A DNA stretch of 64,000 nt from a bacterium. Lineage in GTDB: Bacteria > 4484-113 > JAFGCY01. Shown here piece after piece: positions 53,800-61,640 of the stretch. The stretch is from contig JADZFO010000052.1 in assembly GCA_020849855.1 (NCBI GenBank), forward strand, positions 1-64,000, in the 5' to 3' direction. The position numbers and the translations under genes are program-made. Under the pieces are notes generated by a model. That model had not been told where the DNA came from and ran no database searches. It worked only from the letters and a program-made list of their open reading frames with translations. How positions within the stretch are numbered: position 1 is the stretch's first letter; each line of letters starts with the position of its first letter.

Positions 53800-54509
53800 T
53801 GCTTCTCCATCCACAAGAGTGCACAATCCAGAAAGGCCAGCAGGCGGCGCTGCACCGCCGTCTTTTCGTCCATACTCAGCTCGCGCGGTGCTTCGCGCAG
53901 AGCCATCAGCTCGGCCAGCACAGAGCAGTCGCAGCCGAATGCCTCGGCCATCAGAGGCAGCCGGGCGCGCCAGTCTGCCGGCAACTCCACTCCGCCCAGG
54001 CGCAGGCCCTCATGACTGTTGCTCATCAGGGTGGGCAGGTTGGCCAGGATGAAGCGCTCATAGCTGCGCGGCCGCTCGGCCTGCATGATGAACTGCCGCA
54101 CCAGGCGCAGCTTCACGTTGCACAGGGCCTGCAGTGTCAGCAGCCGCAAGAGCTGCGGCTCCGGCTCCCAGCCGCTGAAGACATCCTCGCCATGCAGCAC
54201 CCTGTAATGCCGGCGGATGTTGTTGAACTTGGTGGCGAAGACCCGCAGGTTGCGCCGCAGCGCCGCCTGGCCCATCACGAAGGGGCTGAGCAGGGGGCTG
54301 AGGGCCATCACCTCGCGGATCGCCAGCTGGGCTTCGGCGCTGGAGCTGCGCAGCACAATCAGCAGGTTGATGTCGGAGACGCCTTCACGGAAGTTGCCGC
54401 GAACTGCGGAGCCGTAAAGCAGAACCGCATGGAGGTTATCCCTCAGCCTGGCCTTCAGGGCCTCCACTGCAGAGTCAATCGTGCTCTGCACAGCGTTTGC
54501 TGTTTCCAT
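53787..54509 (-). CDS. Nucleotidyltransferase-fold protein
   Basis: A 240-residue protein with the minimal nucleotidyltransferase motif near the N-terminus: LLYGSAVRGNFREGVSDINLL (GSxxxG at 33-38, Asp46; the second metal position is Asn48 instead of Asp). A helical C-terminal region (120-230; LQALCNVKLRLVRQFIMQAE, AVQRRLLAFLDCALLWM) follows. The SDIN variant is common in this family and does not exclude activity. The gene heads the MNIO operon: its last 13 bases overlap the next gene, and a TATCAT box lies seven bases before its ATG. Its role in that operon is unknown. Confidence 0.8.
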   Translation of the reverse strand: METANAVQSTIDSAVEALKARLRDNLHAVLLYGSAVRGNFREGVSDINLLIVLRSSSAEAQLAIREVMALSPLLSPFVMGQAALRRNLRVFATKFNNIRRHYRVLHGEDVFSGWEPEPQLLRLLTLQALCNVKLRLVRQFIMQAERPRSYERFILANLPTLMSNSHEGLRLGGVELPADWRARLPLMAEAFGCDCSVLAELMALREAPRELSMDEKTAVQRRLLAFLDCALLWMEKQWTN

Positions 54510-54516
54510 TCGCTGA

Positions 54517-54544
54517 ATGATAACCCAGCTACGGCCGGATGCAA
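54517..54544 (-). promoter_or_regulatory. Promoter of the MNIO operon, probably leaderless
   Basis: On the minus strand TTGCAT (54539-54544), a 16-base spacer and TATCAT (54517-54522), followed by seven bases and the ATG at 54509. A perfect 12-bp palindrome, AGACCGCGGTCT (54584-54595), lies about 40 bases upstream and may be an operator or part of the ffh 3' end. Confidence 0.55.
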
Positions 54545-54610
54545 GTTAAATATGCTATGGCGTAGAATATGAAGACCGTGTAAAGACCGCGGTCTCCACC
54601 CTGCTGCGCA

Positions 54611-55975
54611 CTAGCGCTTCTTCTTGCGCGCCTTGGCCTTGGCCTTGGTGGGATGCGACTGCGCCATCCCGGCCGCGCCCGGCGTGCGCCGGAGCAGGTT
54701 GGAGGTCATCGTCTGCATCTGACGGAAGTGCTCGATGAAACGGTTGATCTCCTGCACGCTGGTGCCCGCGCCCTTGGCGATGCGCTGGCGCCGCGAGGAG
54801 TTCAGCAACTTGGGCTCGTGGCGCTCTTCGGGGGTCATCGAGAAGACGATGGCCTCAAAGCGCTTCAGCTCGTTCTGTCCGGCTTCCAGCGCTTCATCCG
54901 TCACCCGCAGGCCCGGGATGAAGTTCAGCAGCTGGCGCATGGATCCCATGCGGCGCATCTGCTTAAGCGCCGTGATGAAGTCCTCAAGGTCGAAGTTCTT
55001 CTGCTTGCGCAGCTTCTTTTCGAGCTTCTCGGCCTCGTCCATGTCGAGGGTCTCGGCCACGCGCTCGACCAGGGACACCACATCACCGCGGCCCAGGATA
55101 CGGCCGGCCACGCGCTCGGGGTGGAAGTACTCCAGGGCGTCCAGCTTCTCGCCGGTACCGACAAGTCGGATCGGTTTGCCGGTGACAGCGCGCATCGAAA
55201 GCGCGGCACCGCCGCGGGCATCGCCGTCGAACTTGGTCAGCACCAGGCCGGTAATGCCAAGCGCCTCGTCAAAGCGCTGCGCGGTGGACAGGGCGTCCTG
55301 GCCGGTCATGCTGTCCAGCACCAGCAGGATCTCGTTGGGCTTGATCGCTGCCTTGACCTGCTTGAGTTCATCCATCAGCGCTTCGTCAATCGCCAGGCGT
55401 CCGGCGGTATCGACGATCACAGGTGTCAGTCCGTCCTTGGCGCCCTGGGCCACGCCAGCGGCCGCCAGCTTGACCGGGTCCATCGCGCTGTCGTGGAAGA
55501 CCTGGGCGTCCACCTGCTTGCCAAGCACCTTGAGCTGCTCGGCCGCCGCCGGACGGGTCAGGTCGTCGGCGACCAGCAGGGGCCGGCGGCCCTCGCTTTT
55601 CAGGCGCATGGCAATCTTGCCGGCGGTGGTCGTCTTGCCCGAACCCTGCAGGCCGACCAGCATGATCACATGCTGTCCGGTGCCGATCTGGAACTTCGGG
55701 TCGAAGTCCGCACCGCCCAGCATCTCCACCAGCTCGTCATAGACGATCTTGGTCAGCATCTGCAGCGGCGTGATCGTGGCCAGGATGTTGGCGCCGAGGG
55801 CCTTCTCCTTCACGTGGGCGACAAAGTCGCGCACGACGTTCAGGTTGACGTCAGCCTCGAGCAGAGCCAGGCGCAGTTCGCGCAGGCCCTCGTCAACATC
55901 CTGCTCGGTCAGAGCGCTGTGCGTCGATAGCCGCGTCAGCGCTTTGCCGATTCTGTCAGTCAGGGTCTCGAACAT
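54611..55975 (-). CDS. ffh: Signal recognition particle protein Ffh
   Basis: A 454-residue SRP54-type GTPase that delivers nascent membrane proteins to FtsY and the Sec translocon. N domain 1-95; G domain with P-loop GLQGSGKTTT (108-117), DTAGR, TKFDGDARGGAAL; M domain from about 325 with SSRRQRIAKGAGTSVQEIN, the RNA-binding helix, and a Lys-rich tail (KAKAKARKKKR). The usual RIAxGSG is RIAKGAG here. The ATG follows TATAAT by nine bases with no Shine-Dalgarno site, unusual for such a core gene. No 4.5S RNA gene was recognised nearby. Confidence 0.97.
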   Translation of the reverse strand: MFETLTDRIGKALTRLSTHSALTEQDVDEGLRELRLALLEADVNLNVVRDFVAHVKEKALGANILATITPLQMLTKIVYDELVEMLGGADFDPKFQIGTGQHVIMLVGLQGSGKTTTAGKIAMRLKSEGRRPLLVADDLTRPAAAEQLKVLGKQVDAQVFHDSAMDPVKLAAAGVAQGAKDGLTPVIVDTAGRLAIDEALMDELKQVKAAIKPNEILLVLDSMTGQDALSTAQRFDEALGITGLVLTKFDGDARGGAALSMRAVTGKPIRLVGTGEKLDALEYFHPERVAGRILGRGDVVSLVERVAETLDMDEAEKLEKKLRKQKNFDLEDFITALKQMRRMGSMRQLLNFIPGLRVTDEALEAGQNELKRFEAIVFSMTPEERHEPKLLNSSRRQRIAKGAGTSVQEINRFIEHFRQMQTMTSNLLRRTPGAAGMAQSHPTKAKAKARKKKR

Positions 55976-55984
55976 GGGACGGAG

Positions 55985-55990
55985 ATTATA
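55985..55990 (-). promoter_or_regulatory. -10 box TATAAT of ffh, short or absent leader
   Basis: Consensus TATAAT nine bases before the ffh ATG at 55975. It lies in a 50-base divergent gap with the lipoprotein gene at 56026, whose own -10 box is at 56014-56019. Confidence 0.6.
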
Positions 55991-56013
55991 GGAGAAGGCA
56001 GGCCAGCAATTGC

Positions 56014-56019
56014 TAGAAT
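56014..56019 (+). promoter_or_regulatory. -10 box TAGAAT of a probable leaderless gene
   Basis: TAGAAT, six bases (CCAGCC), then ATG at 56026. Confidence 0.55.
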
Positions 56020-56025
56020 CCAGCC

Positions 56026-56619
56026 ATGCTTAGCTTCAAGTTTCCTAAGGGCCTTTGGATCGGCCTGTGCGCAGCCCTGCTGCTGCTCTCGCTTTGCGCC
56101 TGCAACTCAGGCGGCAAGGCGCGCGTGGATGGCGACACGGTCTATCTGCCAACCAGCTCGATGATCGTGCGCATGGGCGAATCGATGGCCGGCGACCCGC
56201 CAGGCTACAAGAAGTTCGATGGGGCCTACCCTTCCGACTGGCCGCGCGATTTCAAGCTGCCCGAGAACACGCACGTGCAGGAGGGCTACAAAGTGGAGCT
56301 GCGCGAACCGGGCATGAACGAGCTGTCCAGCCCAGGCACCAAGCGCTGCATGTTGACGGCCATCGCTCCCGGTAGCCCTGAGACGCTGCTGGCCCACTTC
56401 CGCAGCGAGATTGAGAAGCAGGGTCTGAAGGTGGAGAAGGACCAGGCCAGCGGTGAAGTGGAGTCGCCGCCCTTCGGCACCTCGCCGGGCGTGCATGACC
56501 TGAACAGTGATTTCCAGTATGAGAAGAAACTGCAGACTGTGAATGTGAAGGTGATGCTGGATACGGACCTGGATGGCTGGGTGCTGTATACCGTCAACAT
56601 GACAGTGAAGTCCTCATAG
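56026..56619 (+). CDS. Small lipoprotein, unknown
   Basis: A 197-residue lipoprotein with signal LCAALLLLSLCAC and lipidated Cys26. The mature part has no domain I recognise; a C-terminal alpha/beta segment (AIAPGSPETLLAHFRSEIEKQGLKVE, then VKVMLDTDLDGWVLYTVNMTV) resembles small ligand-binding or DUF4926-like sandwiches. It lacks the module shared by the large lipoproteins and, unlike most of them, has a leaderless-type start. It is followed by two hairpins that probably terminate it. Confidence 0.75.
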   Translation: MLSFKFPKGLWIGLCAALLLLSLCACNSGGKARVDGDTVYLPTSSMIVRMGESMAGDPPGYKKFDGAYPSDWPRDFKLPENTHVQEGYKVELREPGMNELSSPGTKRCMLTAIAPGSPETLLAHFRSEIEKQGLKVEKDQASGEVESPPFGTSPGVHDLNSDFQYEKKLQTVNVKVMLDTDLDGWVLYTVNMTVKSS

Positions 56620-56645
56620 CTCAGCCGGAACAAGAAGGCTGCTGC

Positions 56646-56663
56646 CTGGGTCGCTAGACCCAG
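56646..56663 (+). terminator. Hairpin, possible terminator 1
   Basis: CTGGGTC-GCTA-GACCCAG: a perfect 7-bp stem with a 4-base loop, followed by CCTGAAAAAC and no U-tract on the plus strand. Confidence 0.45.
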
Positions 56664-56675
56664 CCTGAAAAACAG

Positions 56676-56705
56676 ATGCCGCTGCCCTGGGCGGGGCAGC
56701 GGCAT
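56676..56705 (+). terminator. Hairpin, possible terminator 2
   Basis: A perfect 12-bp stem ATGCCGCTGCCC with a 6-base loop, 57 bases after the lipoprotein stop. There is no long U-tract, so it may be a transcript stabiliser rather than an intrinsic terminator. Confidence 0.5.
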
Positions 56706-57041
56706 ATCAGCACGAATCAGACCAGTTTGCTTCTTCAGTCGGGGACGCACCCCACAACCAGATTATAACCTTCCGGACGCAAGCGTCAAGCCGCTAAAGA
56801 TTAAATCTTTTGGCCCGCGCTCCTGACAAAGGACGGCCGGCGCGCCCGGCGGTTACAAAGCTGCGGCGCTGGCCGGGCCCCCCGGGAAAGATCGCGCTCT
56901 CAAAGCTGCCCGGCAAGGAATCCTCAGGTAACATTATTATGTCCCACAGCGCTTTTGCGCCGGCTGTTTAACAGGCTTTGGACGGTCGGCGAATAGCTTA
57001 ATTGTGGTCATCTGGCGCACTCTCTGCCGGAAGGTCAACGA

Positions 57042-58217
57042 ATGGATAGTCGTATTCGCGAGCTGGAACAGTGGCTGGCCGAGGCAAAACGCGACCTCGG
57101 TGAATGCGGCCAGGAGGCGTACCTCCAGAAGCTCTATCTCCTGGATGCCGAGATCCGAGCCGTGATCAAGGCGAACGGGGCGCATGCCGGTATGGATTCC
57201 CCAAGCCGTGCCGGCGGGCTAGTGCGGGGCCATGCCCCGGCGCAGCGCGGCGTGCCGGCAACCAGGAAGATGGCGTGGGCGCTTGGCGTCTCTGGAGTGG
57301 CACTGCTGGCCGCCGCCACTGTTACGATGAGCTTGCCGGCCCTGCAGTCCGGCAGCAGTCTGCTCGCGCGCAATTTCAGCCTCTCCGGCTTCAACACAGC
57401 AAATTCCGGCCAGCCGCAGGCGGATTCAGATCCGCTGACCGCTGGCCAGTCCTCCACAACTCCTCCTGCCGGGTTCGTCCCGGCATCGATACCCGGCGAG
57501 GAGATCCTCCCCGCCGACTGGACCCCGGGCTCGGATGAGCTGATGTCTGGAATGCTGCTTGCAGATTCCCAGCTCAGCGCAGACGACGCCAGCATTCTTG
57601 CCGGACCGGTTGTGGATACACATTCCGTTCCGGCAAGGATGGGGGTAATGCGCCCGCAGCAGGGCGGCCTGAGCAGCCGTCAGCTGGGGGCCATCATGGC
57701 TTCACAGCCGGCGACCCTGCCGCATGAAGAGACCCGGACCGAAGCCAGCGTCCCGGTGCGCAGCGCATCTGGCCCGGATGCCAACCAGGCGATCGATGTG
57801 ATGATGGCCGGCCTTGGCAGCAGCGCTGGTAATCCCGCCGCCTCGACGGGCCGCAGTCCGGCGGCGGCTGACAGCGGCAAGCTGGCGGGCGACTCGCGCG
57901 GCGAGATGATGACCCTGCATGGCGAGGTGCCGATCAGCCGCGGTGGCGGTCTGGGCGAGCGGGCCATCGGCCGCTGGAACTTCGATTCCAGCAACTTCAT
58001 GGTGCCGGTGGATTACCAGCCCACGGATACAGCTTCGATCCAGAAGAACAAACGCAGCAAGAAGAACAAGCAGAAGGCTCAGAGCGCCGGTGGGGCAAAG
58101 CCGGCCGAGCCTGTCCGCGAGACGCGCCCTGGTGACGCCGAGGAAATCAAGGTGTCCAGCGAGGGCGATAAGGGCTCCAGTGAACTTGAACAGGGAGCCG
58201 AAGGAGCAGAGTCCTAG
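57042..58217 (+). CDS. Single-span membrane protein with disordered tail
   Basis: A 391-residue protein. The first 45 residues are a charged coiled-coil-like helix (IRELEQWLAEAKRDLGECGQ); one membrane span lies at about 78-97; the rest is Ser/Gly/Pro/Ala-rich with a Lys-rich end (KNKRSKKNKQKAQS), probably disordered. GGAAGG precedes the ATG. It ends 43 bases before bamA and is probably cotranscribed with it, so an envelope-biogenesis role is a reasonable guess, but no domain supports it. Confidence 0.75.
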   Translation: MDSRIRELEQWLAEAKRDLGECGQEAYLQKLYLLDAEIRAVIKANGAHAGMDSPSRAGGLVRGHAPAQRGVPATRKMAWALGVSGVALLAAATVTMSLPALQSGSSLLARNFSLSGFNTANSGQPQADSDPLTAGQSSTTPPAGFVPASIPGEEILPADWTPGSDELMSGMLLADSQLSADDASILAGPVVDTHSVPARMGVMRPQQGGLSSRQLGAIMASQPATLPHEETRTEASVPVRSASGPDANQAIDVMMAGLGSSAGNPAASTGRSPAAADSGKLAGDSRGEMMTLHGEVPISRGGGLGERAIGRWNFDSSNFMVPVDYQPTDTASIQKNKRSKKNKQKAQSAGGAKPAEPVRETRPGDAEEIKVSSEGDKGSSELEQGAEGAES

Positions 58218-58260
58218 CAAAGCCCTGGACTCAGCGCAAATCCAGCATAAGGCGGAAGGG

Positions 58261-60306
58261 ATGAAAGGCAAGAACAACAGGATAGGCACGTACCAGATCA
58301 CACTGTTGATAACGTGTGCTTTGCTGTTCACGCTTGTTCACGGAACAGCGCTGGCCAGCGGTGACAGCACGGAAGTGCAGCCCGCGCCCGCGCCTCCGGC
58401 AAGCACGGCGGAGACGCCGGCGAGCACACCCTCGGGCCCGAGCATGGCCGAGATGGTGCGTCCGCCGCTGTCCAGCCAGGACATCAAGCCCGCGCCAGCG
58501 GAGACAGAAGACCACGGCGTGCTGGTCGAGACCGGCAACCCGGATGAAGTGGTCAAGGTCGCCGCCCTGGACAGCCAGCCCTTCAGCAGCACCCTGCTGG
58601 TCAACCAGCAGGACGGCGGCATCGAGATCCGCAGCATCACCATCGAGGGCCTGCAGCGCCTGGACCAGAGTGTGGTCCTGACCGCGCTGACCATCAAGGC
58701 CGGCGATGTGATCGTGGGTAACGTGACCGCCAAGCTCAACGAGACCGCCGACGCCCTTTACAACAGCGGCTGGTTCCGTGGCCGTCCTGAGCTGGAGCTG
58801 GACAGCAGCGAGAGCGGCGGTGCGATCCTGCGCGTTGTGGTGCAGGAGAACCCGGGCTATGCCGGCGTGCGCATCACTGGCAACACGATCTACACCACCG
58901 AGCGACTGGTCCAGGAGATCGAAGGCGCGCCGGGCAGCGACAACAGCGCGATGATGAAGCGCGGCGAGGTGATCAACGCCAAGAAGCTGGTTGCCGCGCT
59001 GGACCGCGTGCTGGCGGTCTACCATGCCGGCGGTTATATCGGCGCCTCCTACCAGGACTGGTCCTACCGCCTGGTCCCGCCGGATGAAGGCGTGGTGGAG
59101 ATCATCCTCACCGAGGGCATCATTGAGGAGATCATCGTCACCGGCAACGACAAGACCAAGCAGAGCGTCATCGACAGCCAGATCACACATATGAGCCCGG
59201 GTCAGGTGCTGACGCGCTATGACCTGGAGCAGGACGTCAACGACATTTACAACACCGGCCTCTTTGAGGCGGTGAACCCCGAGCTGGAGCCTTCGCTGGT
59301 CGAAGGCCAGGTGAAGGTGGTCATCTCGGTTGAAGAGGCCCCGACCGGCCAGGCCGGCATCGGCCTGGGCTACTCCACGGTCAACGGCCTGCAGGGCACC
59401 CTGAGCTACAGCGAAAAGAACCTCTTTGGTTCGGGCAAGCAGCTCGCCGCCCAGCTGATCTTCTCCGGCCGCGAGCCCGGCTATCAGGTCAGCTTCTCCG
59501 ACCCCTACTTTACCGAGAACTCATTCTGGAGCATCGGCGCCTTCAACCTGCATGACCGCCAGCAGCGCTTCCCCTCCTCGCCCTACGAAAGCGAGCTGGA
59601 GATCGACACCCGCGGCTTCACCGGCGGCTACGGCCGGCGCCTGAGCGACACGGATACCTGGCAGGCCAACTTCAGCGTCACCGACTATGACTACGACATC
59701 CGCAAGGGTGACCCCTTCCGCGGCCTGACCCCGCGCCAGCGCGCCCGCCTCAGCGCCTCCGGCGAGACGCGCAAGCTGGGCACGAACTACACCCACGACA
59801 CCCGCGACAACGTCTTTGAGACCACCGAGGGCGTCTATGCCTCCGGCACCGCGGAGTTCGCGGGCTTCGGCGGCGACTTCAACTTCAACAAGTACACCCT
59901 GGAAGGCCGCGAGTTCATGGGCTTCGGCCCCGGCGTGCTGGGCTTCCGCCAGCGCCTGGGCTTCAGCACCGGTGACCTGCCGATCTATGAGGAGTACCGC
60001 CTCGGCGGCGTGAACTCCATCCGCGGCGTCTCCGAGGACCTGCTGACCGGCAGCCACTCGATGCTGAGCAACGTGGAGTACCGCTACCGCATCAGCGACA
60101 TGTTCGGCGTGGTGGGCTTCCTGGACTATGGCGCGGCGGGCGAGAGCTTCAGCGACATGGACAACGCGGCCGGCGCGGGCATCGGTGCCCGTATCAAGCT
60201 GCGGGCGCTGGGCATAGGCTCGGTGCGCCTGGACTATGGCTGGGAGCTGGCCGGCGAAACCGGCACCAATAACCGCTTCCACTTCTTCCTCGGCGAAATG
60301 TTCTAA
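58261..60306 (+). CDS. bamA: BamA/Omp85 outer-membrane assembly protein
   Basis: A 681-residue Omp85 protein: signal peptide to about residue 33, a Pro/Ala-rich linker, three POTRA domains (about 121-197, 200-286, 288-359) and a 16-strand-type barrel from about 362. The barrel shows SFSDPYFTENSFWSIGAFN, the conserved L6 RG in NSIRGVSEDLL and a terminal aromatic residue (FFLGEMF). It inserts beta-barrel proteins into the outer membrane. Three POTRA domains, not the five of proteobacteria, are also known in other phyla. GGAAGGG precedes the ATG; the longer frame overlaps the upstream gene. It is followed by a terminator and lpxD. Confidence 0.92.
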   Translation: MKGKNNRIGTYQITLLITCALLFTLVHGTALASGDSTEVQPAPAPPASTAETPASTPSGPSMAEMVRPPLSSQDIKPAPAETEDHGVLVETGNPDEVVKVAALDSQPFSSTLLVNQQDGGIEIRSITIEGLQRLDQSVVLTALTIKAGDVIVGNVTAKLNETADALYNSGWFRGRPELELDSSESGGAILRVVVQENPGYAGVRITGNTIYTTERLVQEIEGAPGSDNSAMMKRGEVINAKKLVAALDRVLAVYHAGGYIGASYQDWSYRLVPPDEGVVEIILTEGIIEEIIVTGNDKTKQSVIDSQITHMSPGQVLTRYDLEQDVNDIYNTGLFEAVNPELEPSLVEGQVKVVISVEEAPTGQAGIGLGYSTVNGLQGTLSYSEKNLFGSGKQLAAQLIFSGREPGYQVSFSDPYFTENSFWSIGAFNLHDRQQRFPSSPYESELEIDTRGFTGGYGRRLSDTDTWQANFSVTDYDYDIRKGDPFRGLTPRQRARLSASGETRKLGTNYTHDTRDNVFETTEGVYASGTAEFAGFGGDFNFNKYTLEGREFMGFGPGVLGFRQRLGFSTGDLPIYEEYRLGGVNSIRGVSEDLLTGSHSMLSNVEYRYRISDMFGVVGFLDYGAAGESFSDMDNAAGAGIGARIKLRALGIGSVRLDYGWELAGETGTNNRFHFFLGEMF

Positions 60307-60355
60307 TAGCGCCGCCCTCAGTGGCGGCGGATGGGGCGGACAGGCTTGTCCGCGC
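60307..60355. repeat. Copy of the dispersed GC hairpin element
   Basis: TAGCGCCGCCCTCAGTGGCGG (60307-60327) matches the 9.6-kb copies, and GCGGACAGGCTTGTCCGC follows as a separate hairpin. It directly abuts the bamA stop codon. Confidence 0.65.
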
Positions 60356-60371
60356 AATATTGGATCAAGCA

Positions 60372-60400
60372 GGGCCGCAGCAATGCGGCCCTTTGCTTTT
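60372..60400 (+). terminator. Rho-independent terminator after bamA
   Basis: GGGCCGCA-GCAA-TGCGGCCC, an 8-bp perfect stem, followed by TTTGCTTTTG. Confidence 0.85.
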
Positions 60401-60509
60401 GTGTATTCACCATTTGATAACAATTTCAAGTGCTGCATTCCTGCTGAAGCCTGATAAAATAAGGGCCCACGCGCCCTTGCGGGGCGCAGATCATCCAGGC
60501 GGAAGGGGC

Positions 60510-61640
60510 ATGGCAACACTGGGTCAGCTGGCGGAGCTTGTTGGCGGGACATTGCGGGGCAATGCAGAGCTGAGCATCAACGGATTCTGCAGCCTCGAAA
60601 ACCCCAGCCCGGGCTGTATCGCCTATCTGGAGCGCGGCAAGGACAGCGCCAAGCTGTCGGACATCATGCTGGGCGCCCTGCTGACCACTGACAACCTGGC
60701 CCACCTCTTCCCGGACGTGATCATCGTCGGCAACCCGCGCCTGGCCTTTGTGGACATCATGGACCACTTCCTGGCGCAGCAGGGGCCGCAGCGCCCACCC
60801 GCCGGGATCCACGAGACCGCCGTGGTGGACAGCAGCGCGCAGATCGACCCCAGCGCCAGTGTTGGCCCCAACGCCGTCATCATGGGCGGCTGCAAGGTCG
60901 GCGCGAACAGCATCATCGGCGCCGGGGCCTACCTGGGCCGCGATGTCAGCGTTGGCGATGACTGCTTCCTGCATGCCAATGTCAGCGTCTACAGCCGCAC
61001 CCTGATCGGCAACAAGGTTGAGATCAATGCCGGCGCCGTGATCGGCAGCCCGGGCTTCGGCTATGTGGCCACCAAGGAAGGGCACAAGGACTTCCCGCAG
61101 GTCGGCCGGGTGGTGATCGAGGACAACGTGCGCATCGGCGCCAACTGCTGCATCGACCGCGGGGCCCTGGACGAGACGGTGATCCACACCGGCACCAAGG
61201 TGGACAACCTGGTGCAGATCGCCCATGGCGTGCGCGTCGGCAGCCACAGCATCGTGGCGGCCCAGACCGGCATCTCCGGCGGCACGCGCATCGGCAACTG
61301 GTGCGTCATCGGCGGCCAAGCCGGCTTCCAGGGGCACATCAGCGTCGGTGACCAGAGCATCGTCGCGGCCCAGAGCGGCGTCTTCAGCGACCTGCCCTTC
61401 CAGAGCAAGGTCTCGGGCTATCCGGCCAAGCCGCATGCCCAGAGCCTCAAGGTCCTGGCCCTGACCTTCAAGCTGCCTGAGCTGATGGAGAAGCTCAAGA
61501 GCCAGGAGATCGAGCTGGAGATGATGCGCGGCGAGCTGCAGGCCCTCAGCCGCCGTCTGCGCGACCTGGAAGGCGGCAACGGCCCGGGCAGCAAGGCCCC
61601 CGGCGGCGGCGCCGGGATCACGCCCAAGGGCCAGGCTTAG
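60510..61640 (+). CDS. lpxD: UDP-3-O-acylglucosamine N-acyltransferase LpxD
   Basis: A 376-residue lipid A enzyme that N-acylates UDP-3-O-acyl-glucosamine with acyl-ACP. An N-terminal uridine-binding domain (1-95) precedes a left-handed parallel beta-helix of hexapeptide repeats (about 100-330; ETAVVDSSAQIDPSASVGPN). The catalytic His239 lies in DNLVQIAHGVRVG, at the E. coli numbering, and a helical C-terminus (345-376) carries the extra trimer contact. GGAAGGGG lies upstream of the ATG at 60510. A terminator separates it from bamA, so it has its own promoter; TAAAAT at 60455-60460 is a candidate -10. Confidence 0.95.
   Translation: MATLGQLAELVGGTLRGNAELSINGFCSLENPSPGCIAYLERGKDSAKLSDIMLGALLTTDNLAHLFPDVIIVGNPRLAFVDIMDHFLAQQGPQRPPAGIHETAVVDSSAQIDPSASVGPNAVIMGGCKVGANSIIGAGAYLGRDVSVGDDCFLHANVSVYSRTLIGNKVEINAGAVIGSPGFGYVATKEGHKDFPQVGRVVIEDNVRIGANCCIDRGALDETVIHTGTKVDNLVQIAHGVRVGSHSIVAAQTGISGGTRIGNWCVIGGQAGFQGHISVGDQSIVAAQSGVFSDLPFQSKVSGYPAKPHAQSLKVLALTFKLPELMEKLKSQEIELEMMRGELQALSRRLRDLEGGNGPGSKAPGGGAGITPKGQA

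Larger units (their letters stand above)
56620..57041. other. Gene-free gap between lipoprotein and membrane protein genes
   Basis: It holds two hairpins (56646-56663 and 56676-56705), an AT-rich patch (AAGATTAAATCTTTTGG, a partly palindromic sequence near 56799) and GC-rich sequence before 57041. No open frame looks real. Confidence 0.5.

Noticed and set aside
54584-54595. 12-bp palindrome as an ffh terminator
   Set aside because: It has no loop and no U-tract, so it is at most a protein-binding site; noted with the MNIO promoter only.
54653-55930. 425-codon plus-strand frame opposite ffh
   Set aside because: ffh is unmistakable on the other strand; the frame has no recognisable domain.
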